42,768 nt of DNA from Nemertoderma westbladi (GCA_032718475.1 JAUCBJ010004618.1:1-42768), one strand, 5' to 3'. Numbered from the stretch's first letter, positions 24,201 to 32,100 are shown. The notes: generated from the sequence alone by a model not told the origin. Numbers and translations: made by a program.

Positions 24201-24484
24201 GAAACTTTTATCATCACAACGCCAAAAGGATCTACTGTAGGCCTACAGTATATCATTCATTGATTTACTTACCTATAAACGCTGGATATATAATAACTGA
24301 AAGGCCTTCCAGGTATCCGATAACCTTGGTTTATATACGGCATTTGTATAGCTGCCTCAACTTCATCCACACTCAGTAACTTATCATCCATTAGATGTTT
24401 GTATGAGATCTTCTTTTCGACAGCACCAATAGTCCGAGAACATACATTGAATACTTTGGACAATGAATAAGCCAAAGCATTCAT
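6043..24484 (-). CDS. Seven-transmembrane PAQR / membrane progestin receptor-like protein, seven exons
   Basis: Model: complement(6043-6271, 7145-7285, 8062-8265, 9020-9183, 23035-23190, 23616-23775, 24273-24484), 1266 nt and 421 aa. All splice phases agree. The N-terminal part carries the PAQR signature: VDEVEAAIQMPYINQGYR, then WNNET in place of the usual HNET. Later exons add hydrophobic segments in the right order, the AMPER motif (usual PER before helix 6 or 7) and a last helix followed by a basic tail of about 50 residues. PAQR proteins are multi-pass membrane proteins and include steroid and adiponectin receptors. Oddly, the conserved metal ligands of the family (SxxxH and the late HxxxH) are not seen where expected. 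The third intron carries the SLC35F remnant and the BEL/Pao element. Family assignment rests on motif recall. The donor of exon 6 is the least certain junction. Confidence 0.75.
6361..6555. repeat. Dispersed repeat, copy A
   Basis: Contains GTCTGTCTG runs, then AACCAAACTTGGTACACATGT and a stretch ending AGAGGGCGCC. The same block occurs in opposite orientation at about 23340-23500, in another intron of the same gene. It is probably a decayed mobile element of unknown class. Confidence 0.55.
7145..7285 (-). CDS. PAQR-like coding exon 6
   Basis: The acceptor CATGCAG precedes 7285. It codes for SISDSSTATYANSVLLSNLC and a stretch with LHGHYIDMM. The donor is placed at GTTAGT because only that site gives the phase needed by exon 7. 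A GTAAGA four bases further would break the frame. The usual His-rich motif after PER is absent. Confidence 0.58.
8062..8265 (-). CDS. PAQR-like coding exon 5
   Basis: The acceptor TCTCTAG and the donor GTGAGA flank 204 bp. It codes for two hydrophobic segments and ends in VYVTAMPER, matching the PER motif that precedes a late helix in membrane progestin receptors. Phase 2 at both ends. Confidence 0.7.
8730..8893. repeat. Dispersed repeat, copy in PAQR intron
   Basis: About 165 bp closely resembling 29919-30074 in the same orientation. The shared core is GAATCTAACCAAAACAATAA, with TATATTTCACTT upstream and ACTTAA at the end. It is an unclassified interspersed repeat. Confidence 0.65.
9020..9183 (-). 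CDS. PAQR-like coding exon 4
   Basis: The acceptor TTCTAG precedes 9183 and the donor GTAAGA follows 9020. It codes for LPVPKTLQLFIAPNNAI, a hydrophobic helix with FCTAGGLLSI, and a basic loop, in phase 0 to phase 2. It is separated from exon 3 by the intron carrying the BEL/Pao insertion. Confidence 0.68.
9665..9742 (-). pseudogene. SLC35F-type transporter remnant, distal half
   Basis: Codes for YDILLKKIIGEATLYQVALF, resembling the loop and helix of SLC35F transporters (pattern YKVLFKKxxGxA). It abuts the 5' LTR. Read on the minus strand it continues in frame the sequence that stops at the other side of the retrotransposon (22317), with one TATAA copy removed. Similarity fades beyond about 9665. 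Confidence 0.65.
9738..9742. repeat. Target-site duplication TATAA, left copy
   Basis: Five bases directly before the 5' LTR, identical to 22317-22321. A 5-bp duplication is usual for BEL/Pao integrases. Confidence 0.9.
9743..10977 (+). repeat. 5' LTR of the BEL/Pao element
   Basis: 1235 bp starting TGTAAAAG and ending GCGTACA, repeated at 21083-22316. A TATATATA stretch at 10403-10410 could be the promoter TATA box. The differences from the 3' LTR I can see are one T indel near 9776 and four substitutions, near 10398, 10449, 10549 and 10609. Confidence 0.93.
10403..10410 (+). promoter_or_regulatory. Possible TATA box in the LTR
   Basis: An alternating TA stretch preceded by GGG and followed by GCGATTGCGAC. 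It is conserved in both LTRs. Its role as the U3 promoter is inferred from position and composition only. Confidence 0.35.
10976..11016 (+). other. Two hairpins at the LTR/leader junction
   Basis: CAATAAC-A-GTTATTG (10976-10990) is a perfect palindrome straddling the LTR end. It is followed by a stem of ten pairs, ACTTTATTGC (10991-11000) with GCAATAAAGT (11006-11015). The primer-binding site is expected here, but I cannot match one to a tRNA 3' end. Confidence 0.6.
11043..11170 (+). repeat. 38-bp tandem repeat, about 3.3 copies
   Basis: Units begin AACCGGTACT and contain GTAGG and CCCAACTG. Three full copies plus a partial fourth differ by a few bases. It lies in the retrotransposon leader. 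Confidence 0.85.
11334..11921 (+). repeat. Tandem duplication of about 289 bp in the leader
   Basis: The block from about 11334 is repeated from about 11623. The middle part, from GTGTGTAGAGTTTGT (11401 and 11689) to GTAGTTTATTTAGGCTTG, is almost identical, while the edges are diverged. Confidence 0.88.
12855..13095 (+). repeat. Diverged tandem duplication rich in ACCGGT
   Basis: Two copies of roughly 120 bp share ATACCGGTATT, a TATTATAT stretch and ACTTATATATACTATAAGTG. The palindrome TACCGGTA recurs at least five times just before the gag start. Confidence 0.65.
13208..17128 (+). CDS. BEL/Pao Gag-protease polyprotein with truncated Pol (1306 aa)
   Basis: A single ORF from an ATG in ACATGTCTG. 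Order: acidic/basic N-terminal region; Ala-Glu-Lys coiled coil (about residues 202-300); capsid-like DUF1759 region (about 619-760); zinc-knuckle cysteines (CALC near 895, CYNC...H...C near 928, CAKC...H near 946); A16-type aspartic protease with active-site DSGST near 1071; and VGWYFTGP near 1208. The sequence then jumps to NPADIASRG (about 1272) and PGWLGGSDFL. In complete BEL elements those motifs flank reverse transcriptase and RNase H, so most of Pol has been removed while the frame stayed open. The last residues, KEEEE, come from a GAA run at the LINE junction. In family terms the product would form particles and process itself but could not copy or integrate its own RNA. Confidence 0.9.
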   Translation: MSDTTQSLSDSLLESVRMTVRQCLKKISDPDPSIEHPRSKSKSPTIVKKAIPTVVVSDPRLVEQRRSIIGTRAQVKRDQEAAVKQQQHPSLEPSSQRPDSSSSSDTAERTPERGAKMVDTVYNERPTYEESTDATSSQVESEVESELTAEKPRTRDAIDMYLSDYQRFLGDEELRSQLSGLRPNSEGTKLVLDAIDAEMLAANQAEFDEKLRLTRVQAEQVKKKRIEDRKAAAVTAAMAEVEAERKAAAVTAEAEAERKATVAAAKAVAEAERRASEETTQLELENLQETQDNINKQLTASHMQMMRKSTPKRQGYTSSEESETTDPEGGGNRPRLSRRRKTSYRHKLPDLPPAVRRQLASTDLSSIEPTDQIIKVKRLPTIVDEPEIIRPVVPKVTPVLETPVLPELNSKFPLHSTTLPVPGRTVHENIPVLEAEREIKDLSPRPLSMRQPATMLATPASAVEWVEEGRRGMNLLLGQMQETVYQLKGTVREGRAELQEVQQSIALERDKLVNIQKGIPIPPVKLCQPVRSEVLHAQGVEPTRIYTASEVETPIANPIKGDYRPVINDIPYRPDNDLRNLYTDNSILNNTMAQESFTRQMARTEARQAVKVGEIVKFNGDEMKWLPFNEYYKDSIQNSVLSNGEKLRFLIKCLEGPPRLMALKFIGHPEGLRQVWDTLNIRYGNKDNIAKYLYAKLVAPRHFLSSGIIEFSDEIQEICRQLDWLGKSHEYQSSMVIGAVVSTLPKGGVCTRWDKKVLYMNEQQRRSPTMTDLMSFLDGEVKLQLIKQSREKTSETKVSEKLASRRRVTPVCYTDDGESQASQEEDSGKDTAKSYYDNKTYKDVSKYKSRTSDRREQVTTTPPTSPKRIHGRKPEERTRVHNVTQGKVSNIKPKCALCDGPHRLSACAEFLKKSLVDRRTVLWNKRLCYNCLRSGHQRRTCYSDVKCAKCGAKHHILLHSEFERDKQSQVSEPELHVQFSDVNDTDQESEMEGFYTDEFSDANESCYLINTAVYRALTYEKDTNNEFPPITFAKQPSWKAPTSNVGIREFPVVQVRVHGPNKSYIVNALLDSGSTGTFIDQELAEDIFAGQPKFRTKLNMSGIMQVWKSTLTADYYVGVLSTPQDKLGAQGIRSVKMVAIKNFATTQADLYNWDEDESIQHLKIPRFQTDYPGVQILIGQNAHKALETLEKRPAQPQPLQTYAVRTRVGWYFTGPSRRTLKERLPQQQVYQVKEWEVESSDVDDPTEGTPYSSDNDDINSNVDQWRHCLGTINPADIASRGTTPQELIDTPGWLGGSDFLSKEEEE
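17129..17735 (-). mobile_element. 5'-truncated LINE fragment nested in the BEL element
   Basis: On the minus strand this begins with the C-terminal end of a LINE ORF2 (HSYSTRASVSNFYLPNCKS, then FFFNGIQNWNE, a stop, EIKNL and HSFKSAVKSHL). That is the typical tail of Jockey/CR1-like reverse transcriptase ORFs. Next come a 3' UTR with a hairpin of the CCCCCTTGGAAATAAGC type and a tail of ATAAATCTATCTATC. The tail forms the (TAGA)n run at 17127-17150 on plus. At least one stop codon interrupts the coding part. The right boundary near 17735 is approximate. Confidence 0.8.
17745..17930 (+). pseudogene. C-terminal scrap of BEL integrase
   Basis: The frame contains TPVKIRQAKG and RPASRLCLLERD, the conserved end of BEL/Pao Pol (pattern RPxxKLCLLE). 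It follows the LINE fragment and ends at 17930. The integrase catalytic core that should lie before it is missing. Confidence 0.72.
17931..19555 (+). other. Noncoding spacer in the BEL element
   Basis: AT-rich, no long ORF. It includes a diverged direct duplication at 18477-18733. The end, AGATAGCAG directly before the third ORF, resembles a splice acceptor, which would allow a spliced message for that ORF. This is speculative. Confidence 0.45.
18477..18733 (+). repeat. Direct duplication, period 162 bp
   Basis: 18477-18571 and 18639-18733 share TTCTAGTC, ATTAAGATATCGC, CACC/ACC GATA, a CCCCAGACA box and TCTGGAATAAA. The copies are diverged, so this is older than the LTR pair. Confidence 0.75.
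19556..21004 (+). pseudogene. Unrecognised third ORF of the BEL element, one internal stop
   Basis: An ATG at 19556 opens 132 codons to a TGA at 19952-19954. The same frame continues open to 21004, with an internal ATG at 20111 that would give 297 aa. Without the stop it would be about 482 codons. I do not recognise the product. Visible features: an acidic N-terminal third; a central cluster of cysteine pairs (CRLC, CCAYC, CPQ, CHHC...H) that looks zinc-binding; a Tyr/Arg-rich middle; and a Ser/Pro-rich, very basic C-terminus (KKLRKRRPRKK) like a nuclear-localisation or nucleic-acid-binding tail. It sits where some BEL elements carry an envelope gene, but no signal peptide or membrane helix is present, so it is not envelope-like. 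Either the stop is a recent nonsense change or the two halves are separate products. Confidence 0.7.
21073..21082 (+). promoter_or_regulatory. Polypurine-like tract before the 3' LTR
   Basis: CTGGGAGCGG lies directly before the TG of the 3' LTR, the position where plus-strand DNA synthesis is primed. It is short and imperfect. Confidence 0.45.
21083..22316 (+). repeat. 3' LTR of the BEL/Pao element
   Basis: 1234 bp, nearly identical to 9743-10977, with TG...CA ends, followed directly by TATAA. Confidence 0.93.
22317..22321. repeat. Target-site duplication TATAA, right copy
   Basis: Identical to 9738-9742 on the other side of the element. Confidence 0.9.
22317..22696 (-). pseudogene. SLC35F-type solute transporter remnant, proximal half
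   Basis: On the minus strand an ATG at 22696 opens a frame with KGVIFVVVIAVTTSAQTQIGK and APFFMVWF, as in SLC35F3/F4/F5 transporters. It then passes directly to FVYLLSLLILGE and LSVGGVVLIVM, which lie about 100 residues further in complete proteins, so an internal piece is missing. A TGA at 22385-22387 and a one-base frameshift in the T run near 22345 break the frame. SVLGVCLVF and LAAFFSGGLYD follow and continue across the retrotransposon at 9742. There are no introns, which suggests a processed or otherwise decayed copy inside the PAQR intron. Confidence 0.72.
23035..23190 (-). CDS. PAQR-like coding exon 3
   Basis: 52 codons, phase 0 at both ends, with an acceptor TTTGTTAG and a donor GTATAC. 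It codes for the segment that aligns with PAQR helix 3 (SVSVQTANVTSLISYYYS against the family's DYVGVSVYQYGSALAHYYYS pattern). The other two frames contain stops. Confidence 0.65.
23340..23500. repeat. Dispersed repeat, copy B (inverted relative to copy A)
   Basis: Its reverse complement matches 6361-6555: GATGAAAT...AACCAAACTTGGTAC, ACACATGTAG and a C/G-rich CCCCTAGGGG end. Confidence 0.55.
23616..23775 (-). CDS. PAQR-like coding exon 2 (first helices)
   Basis: The acceptor TTACAG precedes 23775. Joined in phase to exon 1 it reads SCWNNETLVFW, the diverged PAQR HNET box, followed by a hydrophobic helix and PYFYPYLMMLFASG. The donor GTAGGC in phase 0 is preferred because it gives the right spacing to exon 3. 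The frame also stays open beyond it. Confidence 0.65.
24273..24484 (-). CDS. PAQR-like coding exon 1
   Basis: Starts at the ATG at 24484 and codes for 70 residues plus two bases. It includes LLSVDEVEAAIQMPYINQGYR and a PFSYYISSVY segment, which match the cytosolic N-terminal region of mPR/PAQR proteins. It ends at a strong GTAAGT donor in phase 2. Confidence 0.75.
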
Positions 24485-26343
24485 TATGGTGGTTTAATTA
24501 TATTTTTAATATTGAATGTTGAGTAAATTCTGTCAGTCGTAGAGAATACAGTAGGTAGAAGAACAGATTAAAATTAAGTTATAAATAAATTAGGCCCATT
24601 TAAGCTGACTACCGATAGTCAAAAGAGAAAAACTCAGCAGGTCAAAATAGTAATAATTCATTACTCTACAATAAATATTGTACCACTAGTTGTAAAATAT
24701 TTGAAAAAATAATGATGCATTTAACTGATCTGTTTGTGTTTTTCTTTGTTTCTAACAATTGTATTTTAAATACAATATGGTGTGTTAACAATTGGGGTGA
24801 CATAAGGAACAGATTAGAACAGATCGCACAATTAGTTAAAATGTTCTAGAGAACACGTAAACTGCATAGATTTGCAAACACCCATATTCATAAAATTGTG
24901 TAAACCAACGGAACTATATTCAACCAACGGATACCTATTTTTCTCTTCTAAAAGCGTCATAACATGTGGACTACATCTACAAAATTAGCTAGGGTTCTAG
25001 AACATAGCTGTGTTGTCCTGGTTGTTTGTTTAAAATCGGCGGTTCAAAACCTTCGGAGATTTAAAATTCCATTTACTGGGAACCCCCCTAGAGCTGCAAC
25101 GGAATCTCCCTGAACTGCAACGAGTTACTGCATAACGAACCTGTTTTTTAGACTGGGTAGTTTTTGTCTAAAGCTAGGGCCGCAAAAATACGATGGGTGT
25201 TATGGTGTATGTACAGTATAACCATTTTACTTCAAACAACTTGCATGTATTGGAAAATTGTAAACCCAACTATTTATCAATTATTATTATATAATTAGTG
25301 TTCTTTATTTTATTTATCTAATACAGTAAGACCCCTCCACAGAATAAACTGCTCTTTGGTGCCGTTTCCCAGGTTGCGGATACGAATAACATTTCCCACA
25401 TCGCACTAATTGTGATTTGTCTGTCTCTGTGATCTGTTGTATTTATTTGTCTGATTGGGCGACTGTGTGTGAATTACTGTTAAAGCTTTTGCGACTAAAA
25501 CTCACATTTTATTAGCAATGCGCTGCCCTACTCCAAACCCATAGAACTGATTAAGTATCTAGATAAGATTTACAAAATCCACACGCCCTGACGTTTTCGA
25601 TTTCGGTATTCACTTAAAAGCAAGGTAAGTTTGCCACGTCGAAACAGCCAATAGGAGCCATTTTTCATTTTTTTCGCTCCTGGCTAGCTTATAAACAATC
25701 CGTAACCAATGTACTGTAGTTGGTAACAATGCAGTATCATAAGCTTTTGATTGGAAGTTGCCATGTAGATGGCCATGATTCAGGGTTCTAAGAATTCCTT
25801 ACATTCGATTGCTGCACGCCATTTTAGTTTTATATTGCAGTACCTTTGTTCATTATTCAGGATACGTGTACGCCGTTAACATCTGGCTTAAAATGCGGAA
25901 GAATTATAATTAATTACCGCAGCACTGCGTTAGTAACACACAAGGCTAATTCATACTCAATCATTGAATTGTACTGACTTCTGTTGTACCTGTTAATTTG
26001 ATTTATTTGTTGGTCAATTTATGTATATTTGGTGATGTTATGGAGTTGCCACTATTAATAACCGTAAAGATTTGATTACCTTAATTCTATCTAACGAGGA
26101 GGTCGGTTAATTAATAGTCCCGCTTCATAATCAATTGGTGTGCTTGAGAATATATGATATTGGATAGCCCCAACGTGTGTGAACGTGTCTACTCCTTATT
26201 CATGAGTAAAATTGTCCTAAGTCAGTAAATCAGGTCACAGGGTGTATTTCAGTGGGGTCCATAATACCACATCCCTAAAAAGTATACAAACTACACGTAT
26301 GATACTTATTAACAATCTGTTGTAATTACTTTAAGACATAGAC
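24485..26343. other. Upstream region of the PAQR-like gene
   Basis: No coding region recognised. It should include the PAQR promoter and any 5' untranslated exon, which I cannot place. A perfect 9-bp-arm palindrome (ATTGTATTT-T-AAATACAAT) lies at 24758-24776. Confidence 0.4.
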
Positions 26344-27294
26344 CAGGGGCGGGCGACTCGAAGCTCCGTTAATTTTAAAGTTAACGGAGGTTTAACGGAA
26401 GTGCACTTAACGGAGAACTCATAATGGGCGACACGAAAGAGTAGTTAGGCCTCCGTTAGTGAGTTCTCCGTTAAGGCTCCGTTAGTACTAAACGTGATAC
26501 TTTCCAAATGATGATAAAATTGCGTACACGTGAGTGTTGTTGTGGTTGCTTAGGCAACTCGATAATGTTATTGTTGGAGTGCCGTTTCAAATTGAAACCC
26601 TTTCACATCTAAAAAATATCATAGACCAAAGCAGTACATACTACCGCTACAGTTTCATGTTTAGGCAATAGTGCACACAATTAATGTTAAGATCGGGAAT
26701 GTAACATCATAAAAACAACAAATAGAGTAGATGGATTGCCCGAGTATTGTGTAGAAATCTACTCCATCTATCAATGACCAACGACTTCCACCTGGTCATT
26801 GAGGAATCGTTCGTAAAATTAGATATCTCGAAGATTGCTGAAAGGGTCTAACTGATGACGGAAAACTAAGTTTAACTGTGTTTATAACTGTTATTGCACA
26901 TATAAGTCCACCCACATCAGCTGTAATGCGCCGCAATGTCTAATTAGAACTATCGGCAAATAGGACTTGGATATTGCGGAGATGATTGAATGTCACACTC
27001 CCCCAGAACGTGAATTTAAGTTCTATACTATGAAAGCTATAAATATAGTTTTTCAGATTGCATTCAGTTATGTAGAGTAGAATACAAAACATTTCTTAAC
27101 GGAACCTTAAAGGTGCTTTCTGGCGCATGGTGTAAAATACCTTAACGGAGAGTCCTCCGTTAGTGTAACGGAGCTACGAGTCGTTGGCTTCCGTTAGTTA
27201 AATCCGCCTTTAATTTAACGGAGGTTTCGTTTCGCTCACAATTTTAGTTAACGGCGCCGTTAGCACTAACGGAGCTTCTTGTCGCCCGCCCCTG
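26344..27294. mobile_element. Foldback or hAT-like non-autonomous DNA element, 951 bp
   Basis: The left end starts CAGGGGCGGGCGAC and the right end is its reverse complement. The similarity continues inward with AAGCTCCGTTA. Both subterminal regions are crowded with CTCCGTTA / TAACGGAG motifs in both orientations, while the centre is AT-rich and noncoding. A CAGGG start fits hAT elements. I see no 8-bp target duplication at the edges (GACATAGAC against TTTGTTATC), so class and exact ends are uncertain. Confidence 0.75.
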
Positions 27295-28905
27295 TTTGTT
27301 ATCTAGAATACAACACCTAAAACGGAACGGTTAATACTATCCTGTAAGTGAACATACAGTAGTTGTTAGGAATTATACAACGAGAATCAATCGAATGATA
27401 CGATGATATGATTAGACGGTGCTTTTTGGTTGATGCAAGTCATTCTTGGTTTACATCTTCCAATCCCATCTGTTTTTTTGAGTGTCTGTGTAAGACAGTT
27501 TAAAGCCATCTCGATGACGTTATAGTTGATATACGGGGTATAAAAATATATAATAAATAGATAAAAAAGGCTAGAAACTACAGTAAGTTGTTATCGTGTC
27601 TACATGTATCTCTTGTACAGTAAAGTAGCTTGAGTGACAATTAAGGTGTTTAACGTTTCTAAAAGTCGTCGAGCGTGGCGTATTCTCATCACTATTTCGA
27701 GTGATGCCACACATGGCATCATTGATGATTTTTTGTAATTTGCAATTATTATAAAAATCGTCCCTATAAGAGCGCGGTTAAAAGAGTTTATGCGATTGCT
27801 TCCCTATACTGTATTTGTGTAGAATTTTAGCTGGAACCTCTAAGTTGCATTTTGATACACACCCTTTGCTATTGTATAATAATTCTCTAAATACATAAAT
27901 AAGATATTACTGTACCAGGAATTTAGTTATATCTGAATTTATATGCCCTGCAGCTTCAAATTTATAAAATTGTATAAAAATGTACAAATTGTTCCAATAA
28001 TAAAAACAAAAATTGTTGTCAAAAAATGAAATAATGTATAATAAAGTAAAAGAATAGGTGGGGTTTTGCTTTTACAACTACCTACAGTTACAGACATATA
28101 TATATATATATAGGCCTATATTGTACATGAATGTCTACTGTACATATATTGTAAATAATAGAAACATACTGTACTTGTTGCTTTTTATTGAATATGATTT
28201 TTTATGTGGCAGCGATTCAGTCAGACTGCTAGCAGTACTGTAGATATATTAAAATGTTGCAGAAATGATATTAAAAACGTATGTGAAATGAATTCGTACA
28301 GCACATGGGAAATAAACTACGCACTTTACGTACGTTCTAGTGTGGACCCCGATCCCGTTGCATCACTATGCTGTAATGTACTGTAGAATTGATTATGTTC
28401 GTGTAAAACGAAAGTCTGGAAGTGAGCACGTGGTGTAACAGTACCGGACCGGCAAAGAAACATAAAGCTGTAAACACATTATTCAGGACTGCAGTTAGGC
28501 CTACTTTCGTCCGCAAAATCCTAAACCTAACCGCATGTAAGTTATTATAGTACTGCAGTATTACAGTACCGTTAGTCAGTTAGTGGTTAGGGCGTATGTT
28601 GTAGTACAATTACCAAGGACTACCGGTACCGGTACTTCAGTAGTCCTTGGCGATTTGCGATTACAGGATTACATAATGAATTCATGACACTACGTTTGGT
28701 ATTTTTTTATATTCTTGCTATATTTAACGTGCCTGTATGCATTTTCATTGTTTATTTACGCTGCTATGACTGTGGTATCTCCATACCCAAATAATATAAT
28801 ATTGATTGATGTACCGGTACTGAACTGTATTTTATTTACAGATTTAGCGATTTAGGTCAGTTGTCAGTAGGTAGGCCTATCTTATTATGTCTATGTTTTT
28901 TTTTA
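27295..28905. other. Intergenic region upstream of RPS12
   Basis: AT-rich with short TA microsatellite runs near 28098-28112. No convincing ORF. It ends in the presumed RPS12 promoter and includes the hairpin at 28613-28650. Confidence 0.4.
28613..28650. other. Perfect 11-bp inverted repeat upstream of RPS12
   Basis: CCAAGGACTAC (28613-28623) pairs with GTAGTCCTTGG (28640-28650) around a 16-base loop that holds GGTACCGGTACT. It is a possible cruciform or a solo terminal inverted repeat. Confidence 0.7.
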
Positions 28906-28976
28906 CTCCTTTCCACCGATACCTGCCGGCCAGCCGGCCGACGGTCAGTGCTGCAGTAGGCGTAGCTTAGGCGTAG
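28906..28976 (+). promoter_or_regulatory. Possible RPS12 5' untranslated exon with a 5' TOP start
   Basis: CTCCTTTCC at 28906 is a pyrimidine tract beginning with C, as found at the 5' end of ribosomal protein mRNAs. A possible donor (GTAG, then GTAATA) lies at 28977, and an acceptor TATTTCAG lies before 29096. Known RPS12 genes have a split 5' leader. This is a motif-based inference. Confidence 0.4.
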
Positions 28977-29095
28977 GTAATAGCAATAGGCCTATCGCTA
29001 TCGCCACAGCACCTCTATCGCTCATCGGTATACTTATACTAGGCCTATCAGCCTATACATACCATACCTGCATACCCTATTTTATTATATTTCAG

Positions 29096-29167
29096 CGAGG
29101 ACGTCCGTGCCGTTGTTCAGTCTTTGTGACTAGCTACTGAAACTTTCCAAATGGCCGCCACGGAAGG
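29096..29167 (+). CDS. RPS12 exon with the start codon
   Basis: The acceptor TTCAG at 29095 suggests an upstream leader exon. The ATG is at 29151 and the exon ends GG / GTAAGT in phase 2. Only 17 nt are coding. Confidence 0.75.
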
Positions 29168-32100
29168 GTAAGTGATTTCAGGATTCAATCGTTCTCTCTT
29201 TGTCAGTCAGTATACAGATATTATAGTTCTGTAGTTACCTACCTATAGCTGTATAGGCAGAAATGTAGGACTGATCATTATTTTTGAACGCCCTGTAGAG
29301 ATGCCCCAGTTGTTGACGGAGGAATGGACATGCAGACAGCCTTGCAAGAAGTTCTTAAGAACGCGCTGATGTGTGATGGGCTCGCTAGGGGGCTAAACGA
29401 GGGCGCAAAGTGTCTGGATAAGAGACAGGCACATCTCTGCGTTCTGGCTAATAATTGCGATGAGCCAATGTATGTGAAACTCATCGAAGCGTTATGTGCT
29501 GAACATCAAATTAATCTCGTAAAGGTAAGTAGGATAGTCACCGGTACATCTGGTTACTATATGTTTATCTTAATAAATTGGTTGGCGTTATGATTTGTGT
29601 CTTATGTATTTCTGTATATTAATGATATAAGAGTAAGATAATCTCTAACCAAAACCACCTAGAAACAAGTTTGGTTTCAATGTGTTTTTATAGAAAGCAG
29701 GTACGATACCAAATCGGAATTCCCGTCTGTGTTGTCCACTTATCGTATCATAAAAATTGACTTCGTATTTTAGAATACTAATAAATATTTTTAGTATCTT
29801 ATATTTTTTAAATATTAATGTTTTTAACAGTAAAACCAGAGATCGCACCACTTATTTGTTTACAATTTTTTCTCGAAATTGTGGCGCATTATGAAGTATA
29901 TCAGACTTTATGTGCTGTTATATTTCACTTAGCAGTTTACCCCCATGTAAAGAATTCCAGGTTCTCACTAAAAGGTACACTAAACTTACAGAAGGTTTGA
30001 ATCTAACCAAAACAATAAACGAATTAGTATCTGTACATGTTATAAGATAGAAATAAGCGCTATAAAATACTTAAGGGGGGGGGGGGGGGGGGGGTACCCC
30101 CTCCTTGGGTAATATTATCACATTTTTGGTTTTCTATTTCATCTGATGCAGAATTTATTGGGGGGTTTAAATCTTAAAACGGTTTGGCGAGATCTTGTTT
30201 AGTTCTCGAGTTATCGCTGTCTTTCCGTCTATCAGTTTGTCCGTCAAAATTTAGAAGACAGACATATTAGATACCACCAAACATTAAAACTGACTCAGAA
30301 ATGAAATCACCGACCCCGAAAACCCCCATATTGATAATTTTAGTGAGTTGGTATGAAGCCATAGTGTCAAACATTACTGACCGATTAACAGACTACAGAC
30401 TGTCAGGTTTGGGCGGGAAGGTTCAAACTTTAATGCAAATTATCTCGGAATTACATTTCACGATATTTCCATTTTTCAAAATACTACCACTCCGCCGTTT
30501 TACACCCAAATTCGATAATTTATGGCTCGTTTGAAAGGTTTTTTGAAGATCTTGAAAAATTATCCAGCACTTTTAAAAAAAAAATTTTTTTTTTTTAAAT
30601 ATTATTGAAAATTTTAATTAATTTAATTAATTTTTATTACGTCCAGTCCCCTGCCCCCCCCCCCCCCCCCCCCCTATCTGCTGTCAAAATATAAGTACAT
30701 CATTCCATCAAGCTAAATATTTTATGTTGTAGTTTTCCTGGTTGCTGATTTCATTTCCGACGTCAGTTTTCACTTTTAACCAAACATACTATGTCTGTCT
30801 GTCGGTTTTTCTGTCTGTCCTGCGATCTGTCTGTCAAAGTCATAGGAAAGCGAACCAACTAGTTAATAATTTTGTTATGGGGGTTTAATGGTTGGTGGTT
30901 TCATTTCCGATGTCACTTGTCATGTATTACTTCATCCACATTGTCTGTTAAGCTGTCGGTCATATTTTAGCGGACAGACCGACAGAAATTCAGGCGGACA
31001 TGACGCAGTCAAATGAGACAACTGACTTCAGAAATGAAATCACCGACCCGGAAACCCTTGCAACAAAATTTTCAGTTGGGTTGTGTGCATTCAAACATTT
31101 AAATTAATTAAATTATCCTAACGATAAAACTTTTCTATAGAATGCAAATTTTAAATTTCAAAATGCAAAGGATTTTACAAAAATTAACGAATTTGCGTTT
31201 TGAATTAACTTTGATGACCATCCCTCTAAGAGACTTTGATGACCATCCCTCTAAAAGCCTTTGATGACCATCCCTCTAAAACCTTTGATGACCATCCCTC
31301 TAAGAGACTTTGATGGCCATCCCTCTAAGAGACTTTGATGACCATCCCTCTAAAAGCCTTTGATGACCATCCCTCTAAAAGCCTTTGATGACCATCCCTC
31401 TAAGAGACTTTGATGACCATCCCTCTAAGAGACTTTGATGACCATCCCTCTAAGAGACTTTGATGACCATCCCTCTAAGAGACTTTGATGACAATCCCTC
31501 TAAAAGCCTTTGATGACCATCCCTCTAAAAGCCTTTGATGACCATCCCTCTAAAAGCCTTTGATGACCATCCCTCTAAGAGACTTTGATGACCATCCCTC
31601 TAAGAGACTTTGATGACCATCCCTCTAAGAGACTTTGATGACCATCCCTCTAAGGGCCTTTGATGACCATCCCTCTAAAAGCCTTTGATGACCATCCCTC
31701 TAAGAGACTTTGATGACCATCCCTCTAAGAGACTTTGATGACCATCCCTCTAAGAGACTTTGATGACCATCCCTCTAAGGGCCTTTGATGACCATCCCTC
31801 TAAAAGCCTTTGATGACCATCCCTCTAAAAGCCTTTGATGACCATCCCTCTAAGAGACTTTGATGACCATCCCTCTAAGAGACTTTGATGACCATCCCTC
31901 TAAGAGACTTTGATGACCATCCCTCTAAGGGCCTTTGATGACCATCCCTCTAAGAGACTTTGATGACCATCCCTCTAAAAGCCTTTGATGACCATCCCTC
32001 TAAGAGCCTTTGATGACCATCCCTCTAAAAGCCTTTGATGACCATCCCTCTAAGAGACTTTGATGACCATTCCTCTAAAAGCCTTTGATGACCATCCCTC

